64,000 bases of DNA, taken from positions 186,001 to 250,000 of the forward strand of contig NZ_ATMI01000041.1 of the NCBI RefSeq assembly GCF_000439375.1, given 5' to 3'. This DNA comes from Tatumella saanichensis. Lineage in GTDB: Bacteria; Pseudomonadota; Gammaproteobacteria; Enterobacterales; Enterobacteriaceae. The position numbers and the translations under genes were made by a program. The notes beneath the pieces were generated by a model. It was not told the origin of the DNA. It worked only from the letters and a program-made list of their open reading frames with translations, and ran no database searches. Every line of letters begins with the position of its first letter. Position 1 is the first letter of the stretch. Of the stretch, positions 40,073-50,126 are shown piece by piece.

Positions 40073-41251
40073 TCAGCCGTTAACGCTGATAGACTTTGCG
40101 GCAGTGACTGCCCGTTCCACCGCTTCTTCGGTACTGTCGGCAACGGCCAACGCGACCCCAAGACGACGACGGCCAGCAATTTCTGGCTTACCAAATAGAC
40201 GCACTTGCAGGCCAGCGGCCAATGCTTTATCGACATCGACAAAGCGGACATCATTACTGTTCAGTTCCGGTAAGATCACCGCAGAGGCGGCCGGTCCATA
40301 CTGACGGATCCCGCCCACGGGCAGACCCAGGAAGGCACGGACATGCAGGGCAAACTCTGACAGGTCTTGAGAGATCAAGGTCACCATACCGGTATCATGA
40401 GGGCGTGGTGAGATTTCACTGAAGATGATCTCATCACCGCAGACAAACAGCTCGACGCCGAATAACCCATAGCCGCCCAAGGCTTTGACGACCGAGGCAG
40501 AGATCTCTTGGGCCCGTTGCAGAGCGATACTGCTCATCACCTGTGGCTGCCAAGATTCACGGTAGTCGCCATCTTCTTGGCGGTGGCCGATAGGGGCACA
40601 GAAATGGATCCCGTCCGCGGCACTGACGGTCAGTAGGGTGATTTCAAAGTCGAAGTTTACCACGGCCTCAACGATGACCCGACCGGCACCGGCGCGTCCG
40701 CCTTCTTGGGCGTAGGCCCAGGCTTTATCCAGACCCGCAGCATCGCGAATAAAACTCTGACCTTTGCCGGATGAGCTCATCACCGGTTTGACAATACAGG
40801 GAAAACCGATAGCTTCGGCGGCGGCGTAGAACGCTTCTTTGCTGTCTGCAAAGCGATAACCGGATGTCGGTAAAGCGAGTTCCTCTGCGGCCAAACGGCG
40901 GATGCCTTCGCGGTTCATGGTCAGTTTGGCGGCCCTAGCGGTAGGAACCACGCGTAATCCCTGCTGTTCGAGTTCCAACAGTTTATCTGTGGCGATCGCT
41001 TCAATTTCCGGTACCACGTAATCTGGCTTTTCGCGGGCAATAATCTCCGCCAGTGCCTCACCATCCAGCATGTTCACCACATAGCTGCGGTGGGCGACAT
41101 GCATGGCCGGTGCATCGGCATAGCGGTCGACGGCTATCACTTCCACCCCGAGGCGTTGGCACTCCAAGGCGACTTCTTTCCCCAGTTCACCGGAGCCTAA
41201 TAACATGACGCGTGTCGCGGAAGGACGTAATGCAGTACCGAGAGTAACCAT
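40073..41251 (-). CDS. purT: formate-dependent phosphoribosylglycinamide formyltransferase 2
   Basis: A 392-residue ATP-grasp enzyme (E. coli 392) converting GAR to FGAR with formate and ATP. Blocks are [64 protein letters not shown] and [13 protein letters not shown] place the start at MVTLGTAL because GGTGAAAAG just upstream fits as the ribosome binding site and the length equals E. coli; an ATG four codons upstream is possible. A PurR-like site lies upstream. Confidence 0.97.
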   Translation of the reverse strand: MVTLGTALRPSATRVMLLGSGELGKEVALECQRLGVEVIAVDRYADAPAMHVAHRSYVVNMLDGEALAEIIAREKPDYVVPEIEAIATDKLLELEQQGLRVVPTARAAKLTMNREGIRRLAAEELALPTSGYRFADSKEAFYAAAEAIGFPCIVKPVMSSSGKGQSFIRDAAGLDKAWAYAQEGGRAGAGRVIVEAVVNFDFEITLLTVSAADGIHFCAPIGHRQEDGDYRESWQPQVMSSIALQRAQEISASVVKALGGYGLFGVELFVCGDEIIFSEISPRPHDTGMVTLISQDLSEFALHVRAFLGLPVGGIRQYGPAASAVILPELNSNDVRFVDVDKALAAGLQVRLFGKPEIAGRRRLGVALAVADSTEEAVERAVTAAKSISVNG

Positions 41252-41296
41252 CTTTTCACCCATAAATGCTTGTCATAAAAAACCGTCACAGTATAA

Positions 41297-41312
41297 AGGA
41301 AAACGATTGCGC
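41297..41312. promoter_or_regulatory. possible PurR operator upstream of purT
   Basis: AGGAAAACGATTGCGC matches the PurR consensus ACGCAAACGTTTGCGT at 12 of 16 positions with an intact CG centre, 46 bases before the purT start. E. coli purT is a PurR target. Confidence 0.5.
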
Positions 41313-41430
41313 AGGCATTAGCGGGCGATTTATTTTTTATAGTGTTACAGTCGACAGGTCGCAGTGCATTGTTTTCGTGACACTGTCACACACAACCCTT
41401 ACCCGGACGTCTGATTGTAGGAAAAACAGT

Positions 41431-43497
41431 ATGGCAGCCCCTGAAGCAGCAAAACATCCTTACCCGTTAGTGATGCATGGTGAGACCCGAGTCGATCCCT
41501 ATTATTGGCTACGGGACGACCAGCGCAGCCGCCCAGAAGTGCTGGACTATCTGCATCAGGAAAACCAATACTGCCTTGAGCAGTTGGCCGCGGTAAAAAC
41601 ACTGGAAAACGATCTCTATAAAGAAATTGTTGCTCGTATTCCTGCCCGTGACCAGTCAGTACCTTACGATAAAAATGGCTATCTGTATCAGCAGCGCTAT
41701 GAAGAGGGAGCCGAATACCCGAGCTGGTTCCGCGCGCCGTTAACCGCCACGGGGCAAGGCGATTGGCAGTGTCTGCTGGATGGTAATCAGCGGGCAGATA
41801 GCCGTGACTATTACAACTTAGGTGCCTTAGACATTACCCCAGATAATCGACTGATGGCGGTTGCCGAAGACTTTCAGTCGCGAAGACAGTATGAGATCCG
41901 TTTCTATGATATTGACAGGCGTCAATGGTTGGATGACGTACTGACCGGTGTGTCGCCCTCACTGATGTGGGCGAATGATAACCAGACTCTGTTCTATATC
42001 CGTCAGGATGAAGAGACACTGTTACCTTGGCAGGTGTGGCGCCATCAAGTGGGCACACCGGTAAGCGATGATCAGTTGGTCTATGAGGAGAGCGATGACA
42101 GTTTTTATCTCAGTCTCGGTAAAACCACCTCTGAGGACTATATAGAGATTATTATCGATAGCACCACCACCAGTGAAGTCTGGCTGGTGCAGGCCAATCA
42201 GCCTGATCACCCCCCAGTCTGTTTTCTGAGTCGTCGCGAAGATCATGAATATGAGTTGGATCATTACCAGCAGCAGTTCTATATCCGTTCGAATGCACAG
42301 GGTATCAACTTTGGTTTGTATAGCGTTTCGCAGAGTGATCCGCAGGAGACACAGTGGCAAACCCTGATACCGGTACGTGAGTCGCGGGTACTCGAATCTT
42401 TCCAAGTATTCCGTGATTGGCTGGTGACGGAAGAGCGGGAGAATGGTCTCAGTTGTCTGTCACAATATCATCGCTTCCGTGACGAGCGGCGAGACATTGA
42501 GTTTGATGATGCTACCTATGTAGCTTGGCTGGGGTTTAATCCCAACCCAGATACCGCAATGCTGCGTTACGGCTATTCCTCGATGACGACGCCGGTGACG
42601 ACTTATCAGTTGGATCTCGACAGCGGCGAGCGCAAGGTCCTTAAACAGAGTGCAGTGAAAGGGTTCCAAGCGGACCGCTATCACAGTGAGTATCTATGGC
42701 TGACAATGGAAGATGGCTGTCAGGTACCGGTATCAGTGGTGTATCGCAAATCCCTGTATCAGCCTGGCAAAAATCCGCTGCTGGTCTATGGCTACGGCGC
42801 ATATGGCAGCAGTATGGATGCCGATTTCAGCAGCAGTCGACTGAGCCTGCTGGATCGCGGCTTTGTCTATGCACTGATCCATGTGCGCGGTGGTGGCGAA
42901 CTGGGCCAGGCTTGGTATGACGCCGGGAGACTGGAAAATAAACAGAATAGTTTTAGCGATTTTATCAGCGGTACTGAACAGTTACTGGCCCGGGGCTATG
43001 GTGACCCGCAGCGTTGTTACGCGATGGGCGGTAGCGCCGGCGGGCTACTGATGGGGGCGGTAATCAATCAAGCACCGGCGCTTTATCACGGTGTAGTGGC
43101 CCAAGTCCCTTTTGTCGATGTTCTCACCACGATGCTGGATGAATCGATTCCGCTGACGACCGGTGAGTATGATGAATGGGGTAATCCAGCGGATGAGGAG
43201 AGTTACCGGACGATCCGCGCCTATAGCCCTTACGATAATATTTGTGCCGGTGAATACCCACATCTACTGGTAACCACCGGGCTGTATGACTCACAGGTTC
43301 AGTATTGGGAGCCAGCCAAATGGGTCGCCAAGTTACGGGAAACGGCAACCGGTGATCAACTGTTGCTACTGTGGACCGACATGACGTCCGGACATGGCGG
43401 CAAGTCCGGACGTTTTAAAGGCTGTGAGGATATCGCCCAAGAGATGGCGTTTCTGATTGGTTTGTCCGAAGGCATTCTACCGGGGCAGACAGCTTAG
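41431..43497 (+). CDS. ptrB: oligopeptidase B
   Basis: A 688-residue S9A serine peptidase cutting after Lys or Arg in short peptides (E. coli 686). The N-terminal beta-propeller begins PYPLVMHGETRVDPYYWLRDD; the C-terminal catalytic domain has GGSAGGLLMG (Ser nucleophile), the VTTGLYDSQVQYWEP block with the Asp, and the His in SGHGGKSGRF. Start: the ATG at 41431, with AGGA nine bases upstream, matches the family; the frame is open 55 codons further upstream without similarity. Its 3' end overlaps the convergent exoX by 4 bases. Confidence 0.95.
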   Translation: MAAPEAAKHPYPLVMHGETRVDPYYWLRDDQRSRPEVLDYLHQENQYCLEQLAAVKTLENDLYKEIVARIPARDQSVPYDKNGYLYQQRYEEGAEYPSWFRAPLTATGQGDWQCLLDGNQRADSRDYYNLGALDITPDNRLMAVAEDFQSRRQYEIRFYDIDRRQWLDDVLTGVSPSLMWANDNQTLFYIRQDEETLLPWQVWRHQVGTPVSDDQLVYEESDDSFYLSLGKTTSEDYIEIIIDSTTTSEVWLVQANQPDHPPVCFLSRREDHEYELDHYQQQFYIRSNAQGINFGLYSVSQSDPQETQWQTLIPVRESRVLESFQVFRDWLVTEERENGLSCLSQYHRFRDERRDIEFDDATYVAWLGFNPNPDTAMLRYGYSSMTTPVTTYQLDLDSGERKVLKQSAVKGFQADRYHSEYLWLTMEDGCQVPVSVVYRKSLYQPGKNPLLVYGYGAYGSSMDADFSSSRLSLLDRGFVYALIHVRGGGELGQAWYDAGRLENKQNSFSDFISGTEQLLARGYGDPQRCYAMGGSAGGLLMGAVINQAPALYHGVVAQVPFVDVLTTMLDESIPLTTGEYDEWGNPADEESYRTIRAYSPYDNICAGEYPHLLVTTGLYDSQVQYWEPAKWVAKLRETATGDQLLLLWTDMTSGHGGKSGRFKGCEDIAQEMAFLIGLSEGILPGQTA

Positions 43498-44165
43498 GAC
43501 TGACCTTTAAGATAGCGCTGCAGGGTCTGACGAAAGCCCGGGCGCAAATCATCCAGGTTATCCAGCATCCAGCGTAAGTATCCTGGGTTTTTGCGGGCAA
43601 CCAGTGCCACGGGTTGTCCACGATATTTACCAAACGGAAAGATATCATCACTGACTTCAGTCGGCGGAGTATTAAGCGCAGACATCTGTGCCGGGCTCCA
43701 GCCAGAGTCCTGCATGATACGGACTAACAACGACGCCGTGACGTAGCAGTCGTACAATGCCCGGTGCGCGTGCAAATCTGCTGGTGGCTGAACTTCCAGT
43801 TTTAGGCTGTGGCGTAGCGCCTGATTACCGTATTTGCGTCCTGGCCAGAGCTTACGGGCCATCTTCAGGGTGCACAGCCACTCGCCACCCATTTCCGGTA
43901 ATACCCGGCGGTCAAAAGAAGCATTGTGGGCGACGTAATAAGCGCTGCCGCGATAACGGTCAATAATTGCTTCGATAGGCGGCTTATTTGCCACCATCTG
44001 AGGCGTAATGCGATGGATAGCCATGGCTTGGTGGCTAATCGGTCGGTCAGGGCAAACCAAGTCACTCATTGGATTACAGATCTCACCGTCAATCACATCG
44101 ACTGAGGCGATTTCAACTATGCCTCCCTGCAAACCGCAAGTTTCGGTATCAATGACACGCAGCAT
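43494..44165 (-). CDS. exoX: exodeoxyribonuclease X
   Basis: A 223-residue DEDDh 3'-5' exonuclease (E. coli 220) used in mismatch repair and recombination. The acidic motifs are LRVIDTETCG, YYVAHNASFDRRVL and HRALYDCYVT. The C-terminal half has the family block FPFGKYRGQPVALVARKNPGYLRWML. Its ATG overlaps the holE stop (TGATG), so it is coupled to holE; the E. coli yobB that lies between them is missing. Confidence 0.95.
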   Translation of the reverse strand: MLRVIDTETCGLQGGIVEIASVDVIDGEICNPMSDLVCPDRPISHQAMAIHRITPQMVANKPPIEAIIDRYRGSAYYVAHNASFDRRVLPEMGGEWLCTLKMARKLWPGRKYGNQALRHSLKLEVQPPADLHAHRALYDCYVTASLLVRIMQDSGWSPAQMSALNTPPTEVSDDIFPFGKYRGQPVALVARKNPGYLRWMLDNLDDLRPGFRQTLQRYLKGQS

Positions 44166-44398
44166 CAGCTTTTCACTTTCGGCTCATAGGGCAGGCGGGA
44201 GAGGGTCACCGACCGCTGGCGATAGAACGCCAGTCGTTCACGAAACCAATCACGTAAAGCCTCGGGCTGCTCACGTTCGACAATTTCGGCCACCACCGGC
44301 ATATTATAACGCTCTTTAAAGGCCACTCCGGAGGCTGCTAAATCAGTATTGATTTTATCTTTTTCTTCAGCGCTGAGTCGCGCAAGGTTATTGCTCAT
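44165..44398 (-). CDS. holE: DNA polymerase III theta subunit
   Basis: A 77-residue subunit that binds and stabilises the epsilon proofreading subunit. It reads [20 protein letters not shown], then [20 protein letters not shown] and LRDWFRERL, closely matching E. coli HolE (76). Start: the ATG preceded by GGAG; 38 codons of open frame upstream have no similarity. Coupled to exoX by overlapping stop and start. Confidence 0.95.
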   Translation of the reverse strand: MSNNLARLSAEEKDKINTDLAASGVAFKERYNMPVVAEIVEREQPEALRDWFRERLAFYRQRSVTLSRLPYEPKVKS

Positions 44399-44578
44399 GA
44401 TGAACTCCCGATAATCTGGCGCCAAAGTAATGTTTTCCGGCGACAGGATCAAGTGCTGTACTGGGTGATGTGTGTTAAACGAGTGATGCAGCAGGGTTCC
44501 TTTCACCAGCATAGGAAAGGACTCGCGGCGGTGATAGTATAGATTTCCTATCAGTCAGGGGACAGGGAGATCTTAGCA

Positions 44579-45451
44579 TTGGCGGAGTCCGGTTTTATTA
44601 TCCTGCGTTTTTTCCATTTTAGCAGCTTACTGTTTAGCAGCGGGGCACTTTGCTATCTATGGTGGCTGACCCCCCGTGACTATCGACAAACACTGCAACC
44701 TCTGGTGCAGACTCCCATTCTCTGGTGTGCCTGGTTGGGGCTTATCAGTGCCATTGGCATTTTTCTGTGTCAAACAGTGTTAATGAGCGGCGAGGTAGAG
44801 GCCCTGTGGCAACCCCAAGTGTGGCAGGCAGTGGCCGGCACGCGCTTTGGTGACGTATGGGTACCAGGCATGCTGCTGGCGGTCCTTGCCGCGGCGATCG
44901 TCCGCTTTAAGCATCCAGCAGCGGTTTATCTCTTTTTTGTGATGACAATGGTGCAACTTATACTGGTGGCCGGTAGCGGCCATGCAATTGCCGGTGTGGG
45001 TTGGCGTGCTCCGCTGGGTTGGCTGCTGCAGAGTCTACACCTGCTGGCCGCCGCACTGTGGACCGGCGGCTTATTTCCGTTACTACGTCTGATGCGGGCC
45101 AGTGGCCAACAGCCTCTATCGCGTCATGCCATGCATAGCATGATCAATTTTTCTCGTGCCGCACACCTGGCAGTGATAGTCGTGGTGGTAAGTGGCGGGG
45201 CTGAGGCCTATTTGGTGGCAGGTTGGCCGCCGACGATGAGTGGCTGGTGGGGGGGATTGTTGTTCAAAACCAGCTTAGTGGCGCTGATGATTGCTATAGC
45301 GGTGTTGAACCGTTATTGGCTCGTCCCGCGTTTCACCCAGCTTGCACCTTACAGCCAACAGTGGTTTAGGCGGCTGACCCGTGTTGAAGGCGGGCTGGCG
45401 CTGATGGCGGTGGCGGTGGTCAGTCTGTTTTCGACCTTATCGCCCAACTGA
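44579..45451 (+). CDS. copD: copper resistance CopD-family membrane protein
   Basis: A 290-residue inner-membrane protein (E. coli YebZ/CopD 290) with about eight hydrophobic segments. Blocks include the N-terminal ILRFFHFSSLLFSSGALCYLWWL, GHAIAGVGWRAP, LHLLAAALWTGGLFPLL and VLNRYWLVPRF. It is thought to move copper across the inner membrane. The start is a TTG with AGGGAG nine bases upstream. Normally copC (yobA), a periplasmic copper carrier, lies directly before it; here there is none. yebY follows after 36 bases. Confidence 0.9.
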   Translation: MAESGFIILRFFHFSSLLFSSGALCYLWWLTPRDYRQTLQPLVQTPILWCAWLGLISAIGIFLCQTVLMSGEVEALWQPQVWQAVAGTRFGDVWVPGMLLAVLAAAIVRFKHPAAVYLFFVMTMVQLILVAGSGHAIAGVGWRAPLGWLLQSLHLLAAALWTGGLFPLLRLMRASGQQPLSRHAMHSMINFSRAAHLAVIVVVVSGGAEAYLVAGWPPTMSGWWGGLLFKTSLVALMIAIAVLNRYWLVPRFTQLAPYSQQWFRRLTRVEGGLALMAVAVVSLFSTLSPN

Positions 45452-45487
45452 ATTCTGATATTTATCTGTTACTAAGGTCCTATACTG

Positions 45488-45829
45488 ATGAAAAAAACGC
45501 TTCCTTTGCTATTACTCACCTTAATCAGTAGCTCTGCGCTCGCCGCGCAGGTCATTACCCTGAGCCGTTTTGAAACCGGTAAGGATCGCTGGCCACTTAA
45601 TCGTGAAGAGATCATGCTAACCTGTGAAAAGGACGGCTCTTTATTTGCTATCAATCCTTCCACACTGATGAATTATCCGCTGAATAGCATTGCGCAACAG
45701 CGAGTCAGCAGCGGCCAATCACTGGGCGAGTCAATCACTCCGTTATTGCTGGATGATGTGGCGCATCCTGGGCGTAAAATGTCCCTGCAACCGCTGGTCG
45801 ATAAAGCCCAGAGTCTATGCAGCCACTGA
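45488..45829 (+). CDS. yebY: periplasmic DUF2511 protein YebY
   Basis: A 113-residue exported protein: Sec signal peptide (KKTLPLLLLTLISSSALAA), then a small domain with two cysteines (LTCEKDG and LCSH near the end) that could form a disulfide. The RWPLNREEIMLTCE block matches DUF2511/YebY. In E. coli it is grouped with the copper genes yobA and yebZ and is CusR-linked. It follows copD here and probably forms a two-gene operon with it. Confidence 0.9.
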   Translation: MKKTLPLLLLTLISSSALAAQVITLSRFETGKDRWPLNREEIMLTCEKDGSLFAINPSTLMNYPLNSIAQQRVSSGQSLGESITPLLLDDVAHPGRKMSLQPLVDKAQSLCSH

Positions 45830-45890
45830 TCTCAGTGATTGCGACGGCCTTGACTGGTATTTAGTGAAAGAGTGTCTATGATTAAATCAC

Positions 45891-45987
45891 CAGCCGGCTT
45901 TGCTTGCTGTTGATCATTTTTAGCGCACGGCTCTGCCAGAGCCATTTCCCTGGACCGGACACAGGAGTTGTGTCCGGTCTTTTTTTA
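45891..45987 (+). ncRNA. sdsR: small RNA SdsR (RyeB)
   Basis: The 3' half is nearly identical to enterobacterial SdsR: TTTTAGCGCACGGCTCT, a hairpin GGCTCT/AGAGCC, CATTTCCCTGGACCGGA and a strong terminator stem GACCGGACACA/TGTGTCCGGTC followed by seven T. SdsR is an abundant sigma-S-dependent, Hfq/ProQ-linked sRNA of about 100 nt repressing targets such as ompD and mutS. A sigma-S-like -10 (CTATGAT, 45876-45882) is seven to eight bases before the inferred 5' end. The position beside yebY is conserved, though pphA and yebVW, its E. coli neighbours, are missing. The exact 5' end is inferred. Confidence 0.88.
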
Positions 45988-45991
45988 TCTG

Positions 45992-47419
45992 TCAGCGAAA
46001 CAGTCGACCATCGCGCACCAATTCTCGCGGGTAGCTGTTTTTGATACGTTGACCGACGCGTTTTGCTAGCCCCAACACCTGTCCCTGATAGATCACTAAC
46101 ATTTCTCCGTTCGGCACCTCAGTATCAGGATAAATATCTCGGCCACGGTACCATTCCTCGGCTTGTGTCTCACTGAGATGATAAACTGCCGTATGCTGCG
46201 GGTCTCCTAGTGCCACCACCGCTTCATACTGCCAGCGATAGCCTTTGTTAAAGGTTTCCGCTAACTTAAGTCCGATACGTGAAAAGCGTACTCGACCAAA
46301 CAGCGGGACCGCAGCCTGTGGAAACAGCCATATCTCTTTATCACGATGCCAGAGTTCCGCCTGTTCTGGACAGCGGAGTCCGGATGCAGCAGCCAATTGA
46401 CGGACTTCGCGGCTCAATTTGCCACTGAGCGGCGTAAAAGGGAATTTACCCACTTTATAACTCGGTACCGGTAATGGTTCTACGGCAGCGGTTTTACGCA
46501 GGCAGGCGACAAAGAAGCCTTCGCAGTTAAACACTTGCGGGAAAACATGCAGGTAGCCCTCAGGGGTTGCTACCCGTTCCGCCTCGGTAAATAACTCGTT
46601 GAGCGGAACCACTTCTACCGCCTGTGGATAGCGGTTCAGCAGTGACGCAAGCACCTGCTGGTTTTCTATGTGGTTCAGGGTACAGGTAGAATAGACTAGG
46701 GTGCCACCTGGTGCCAGGGCGTGGAAAGCGCTATCCAACAATTGCTGCTGGGTGACGGCGATCGCCTGACAGCTTTCTAAACTCCAGTTTCTCAGGGCTT
46801 GAGGATCCTTGCGGATCACCCCTTCGCCGGAACAGGGCGCATCCAGCAATATCGCATCAAACTGTTCGGGTAACGCTGGACCGAACACCGCGGCATCGAA
46901 ATGTGTAATAGCCGCCTGAGTCACACCACAGCGGCTGAGGTTTGCATGCAACACCTTCACACGGCTGGCAGAATATTCATTGGCGAGGATCATCCCCTGG
47001 TTGCCCATGGCTGCAGCAATCTGGGTCGTTTTCGACCCTGGGGCCGCCGCCATATCCATTACATACTGTGGGCTATCGCTATGGGCAAACAGCGCACTAA
47101 CGGGTAGCATTGAGCTGGCTTCTTGAATATAAAATAACCCACTCAGGTGTTCGGCGACGCTGCCGAGGGGCAGCGAGTCATCGGGACGATCTACCCAAAA
47201 TCCTTCCGCGCACCAGGGAATTGGCGTCAGCTGCCAGTTGTAGCTAGCGACCAACTGCAGAAAATCAGCCACCGAGATTTTTAAGGTATTTACCCGCAGG
47301 CTACGGCGTAACGGCAAATGGCAAAAGGATTTAAATTCAGAAAAGGCAGCTTCATCGCTCAGCATTTGTTGCATCTGATCCAGGAAGCCAGCAGGGAAAA
47401 AAGAGGAAGTCTCGGACAC
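45992..47419 (-). CDS. rsmF: 16S rRNA m5C1407 methyltransferase
   Basis: A 475-residue RsmF (E. coli 479). SAM motif [13 protein letters not shown]; the two catalytic cysteines are in [10 protein letters not shown] and VYSTCTLN, the signature of RNA m5C enzymes. The C-terminal PUA-type part ends [15 protein letters not shown]. The start is GTG. It follows letB in the same direction. Confidence 0.96.
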   Translation of the reverse strand: MSETSSFFPAGFLDQMQQMLSDEAAFSEFKSFCHLPLRRSLRVNTLKISVADFLQLVASYNWQLTPIPWCAEGFWVDRPDDSLPLGSVAEHLSGLFYIQEASSMLPVSALFAHSDSPQYVMDMAAAPGSKTTQIAAAMGNQGMILANEYSASRVKVLHANLSRCGVTQAAITHFDAAVFGPALPEQFDAILLDAPCSGEGVIRKDPQALRNWSLESCQAIAVTQQQLLDSAFHALAPGGTLVYSTCTLNHIENQQVLASLLNRYPQAVEVVPLNELFTEAERVATPEGYLHVFPQVFNCEGFFVACLRKTAAVEPLPVPSYKVGKFPFTPLSGKLSREVRQLAAASGLRCPEQAELWHRDKEIWLFPQAAVPLFGRVRFSRIGLKLAETFNKGYRWQYEAVVALGDPQHTAVYHLSETQAEEWYRGRDIYPDTEVPNGEMLVIYQGQVLGLAKRVGQRIKNSYPRELVRDGRLFR

Positions 47420-47460
47420 AGCACAGTTCCGTCAGTAAATAATGGCAGCAGTGTAACATG

Positions 47461-47487
47461 ATAACGGGCAGTGATTCTGCCCGTTAT
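47461..47487 (-). terminator. hairpin between letB and rsmF
   Basis: An 11-bp perfect stem ATAACGGGCAG/CTGCCCGTTAT with a 5-nt loop just after the letB stop. No T-run follows, so it may be an attenuator or RNA-stability hairpin rather than a full terminator. Confidence 0.5.
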
Positions 47488-47498
47488 CCACAGTTAAG

Positions 47499-50126
47499 CT
47501 AGCGAGGAATGGCGGTTCCCCATTGCTGCCATTTGGCGGGTGCTTCGCTTTGCAACAGGAAATGTTTGTTACTGTCCGCTTCCGGTGCCAGCGGTACCGT
47601 CGGTGGTGTCGCAAACTCAATACCGCCGCGAATAAACTGCTGGAAGGTGCCGGTGGTGACCACACCTCCGGTAAGACCGAAGTTAAGTGAGTAACCGGAT
47701 GCCAGCCAGAACACCGAGTTATTCCTCACCAGATATTGGTAACGCTGACTGATACGGAAAGCAATCTGTACGCGGTCTGCCAAGTTACCCAAGGAGGTAC
47801 CGGTGACGGTGCCTACTTCTACGCCACGGAACAAGATGGGTGTCCCGATGGTTAAAGATCCCGCATCCAGCGCATCAACGAAGAAAGTCTTACCGTTCAG
47901 GTAACGAGAATCGGTAATGGTAGCTTGCTGCAGTTCAAAACTGCGCCGGGACGGACCTTTACCTGGGTCGACATTGACGTAAGGCTGCAATAACGATTCC
48001 AAATGGCTGACACCGGTAGACGATATTTCTGGGGTGATCACCGAGAAGCGAGTGCCGATGCGGGCGAAATCATTGACATATTCTGGGTAGAGGACAGCTT
48101 TCGCCAATACTTGGTTATTATTAGCACTTAGCGACAACGACTCGATCTGACCGACATTGATACCCAGATAACGGATTGGCATACCGGCTGACAGCTTGCT
48201 GGCATCATAGGTACTGAGGGTGATCTGACCACCTACTGCCCGGGCCTCGGTCTCGGTCGGGTAGAGGATCCGCGACTGTCCCTGGCGGTGGACAACCCCC
48301 TGAATATTATCGAAGCTAATGGCGCCTTTTAGCGCGCGGTTAAGCGGGGTGGCCTGGACGGTAATGCCGCTACCATTTACTTGAACCTTGGCGCCGCCTT
48401 CGGCCCAGAACACGGTATCTCTGGTGATCAGGCTTCGGTAAGCCGGATTGATGTGCACAGCTACTTCAAACCCGTCAGCCCGCGGGGTGACCGCGGTGAT
48501 CTCACCCACCTGATAACGGCGATAAAGGACCACCGAACCGGCTTGAATATCTGGCAGGCTATTGGCGGTTAGGGTCAGGGTCGTGGATGGAGTATCTCCG
48601 GTAACCCCTTCTGCAGCATGTGCAGCATCTGCATACAGCGGATAGTTATTCGCCGGTTCGCCACGATCCCCGGTGGTCATGCGGATGCCGCCTTTTAACC
48701 AAGCGCCAGGGCTGGCACCGACCATTTGTACACCGTCAGGGCTGACATTGACGCGGATCTGGCTGTCAGCGATAAACTGGCTATTAGCATGGACAAAACG
48801 ACGATATTGCGGGGCGATGGAGATCACGAAATTCACCCCCTTACCGGTCAGTTCACGGGTCGAGACCGTGCCAACGGTAACACCATTCAGTACTATCGGC
48901 TGCCCAGGAGCAATACCGTAACTGTCGGAGGCGGTCAGATGCAGGTTGAGAGCACCAGGCGTCACCATCAAGGTTTCGTCGGCCGGATAAACGCGGAAAC
49001 GATCACGGGGCTCGCCACTACCAGGCACCAGTTGCAGGGTCGCGCCGGTCAGCAGGCTGCTGAGAGAAGGGTCGGTCAGTCCGAGTTTCGGGCTTTGTAG
49101 CTCAATACGGGTATTGGTGCGCATCAACTCTGTTACTGACGGATCGATGGTCAGTTCACCGGTGACGTGCTGCGGGTCTGCAAGGTTAACTGCAGTGAGA
49201 GTACCGACCTGTAGCCCCTGATACATCAATGCGGTTGAGCCGGCTGTCAGATTTTTACCGTCCGGCAGGTCAAGGGTAATTTTCACGCCGCGGTGGCTGT
49301 TCGCCAACGAATCATAAAGCTGATAGTGCTCATCAGGAACGGCGGGGGCACCGTCTGCCGGAGAATCGAAGGCAATGGCCCCATTGATCACCGCGGGTAA
49401 ACTGTCCATACGAACACTTACACCGCTGAGGCTGAGGTGCGCATCAATACCGGAAACATTCCAGAAGCGGGTGTCTTTTTTCACTAACGGCGCGTAACGG
49501 CGGTCGATCAGTACATCGATAGTCACCCCTTGATCGCCATTATTAATGTTGTAGTTATAGACTTTACCCACCGGGATCTTACGGTAATACACCGTCGAGC
49601 CGGTGTTTAACGATCCGAGATCTCTAGCATTCAGGTGTAGCAGCAGTCCGTTGGTATTAGAACTTACTCTTGGCTGGGAATCGAGGGCGGTAAAGTTATC
49701 CTGCGGTGAGCCTTTACCGGGCATCATGGAGATATAGTTACCCCCGACTAGCGCATCCAGACCGGAGACCCCCGCTAACGAGGCTTGTGGGGTGACCAGC
49801 CAGAATTTTGTCTGCTGGCGCAGGGCATCTTTCATATCATTTTTGATGCTGGCGCGGATATGGATAGTACGATAGTCATCACTGAGAACAATGCCTTCCA
49901 CCGTGCCGATCTGTACCCCCTGATAGCGGATAGGGGTACGCCCCGGCACGATCCCATCCGCAGATTGGAAGTTAATGGTAATGGTAGTGCCGCGTTCTTG
50001 GTAATTCTTCCACAGCAGCCAGCCGGTGATCAGCAGCGCAATTAAAGGCAGTAGCCAGAAAGGGGAGATTTTACGTTTTTTTGTTATCGCAGAATTAATC
50101 GGCATATTCGGCGTTTCCTGTGGCAT
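47499..50126 (-). CDS. letB: intermembrane lipid transport MCE protein LetB
   Basis: An 875-residue protein (E. coli YebT/LetB 877) with one N-terminal membrane helix ([20 protein letters not shown]) and seven tandem MCE domains that stack as hexameric rings into a tunnel bridging the inner and outer membranes. Each domain begins with a [17 protein letters not shown]-type block, visible repeatedly (for example [28 protein letters not shown]). Start: the ATG giving MPQETPN, as in E. coli MSQETPA; it lies inside letA, overlapping its end by 32 bases. It partners LetA for lipid movement. Confidence 0.95.
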   Translation of the reverse strand: MPQETPNMPINSAITKKRKISPFWLLPLIALLITGWLLWKNYQERGTTITINFQSADGIVPGRTPIRYQGVQIGTVEGIVLSDDYRTIHIRASIKNDMKDALRQQTKFWLVTPQASLAGVSGLDALVGGNYISMMPGKGSPQDNFTALDSQPRVSSNTNGLLLHLNARDLGSLNTGSTVYYRKIPVGKVYNYNINNGDQGVTIDVLIDRRYAPLVKKDTRFWNVSGIDAHLSLSGVSVRMDSLPAVINGAIAFDSPADGAPAVPDEHYQLYDSLANSHRGVKITLDLPDGKNLTAGSTALMYQGLQVGTLTAVNLADPQHVTGELTIDPSVTELMRTNTRIELQSPKLGLTDPSLSSLLTGATLQLVPGSGEPRDRFRVYPADETLMVTPGALNLHLTASDSYGIAPGQPIVLNGVTVGTVSTRELTGKGVNFVISIAPQYRRFVHANSQFIADSQIRVNVSPDGVQMVGASPGAWLKGGIRMTTGDRGEPANNYPLYADAAHAAEGVTGDTPSTTLTLTANSLPDIQAGSVVLYRRYQVGEITAVTPRADGFEVAVHINPAYRSLITRDTVFWAEGGAKVQVNGSGITVQATPLNRALKGAISFDNIQGVVHRQGQSRILYPTETEARAVGGQITLSTYDASKLSAGMPIRYLGINVGQIESLSLSANNNQVLAKAVLYPEYVNDFARIGTRFSVITPEISSTGVSHLESLLQPYVNVDPGKGPSRRSFELQQATITDSRYLNGKTFFVDALDAGSLTIGTPILFRGVEVGTVTGTSLGNLADRVQIAFRISQRYQYLVRNNSVFWLASGYSLNFGLTGGVVTTGTFQQFIRGGIEFATPPTVPLAPEADSNKHFLLQSEAPAKWQQWGTAIPR

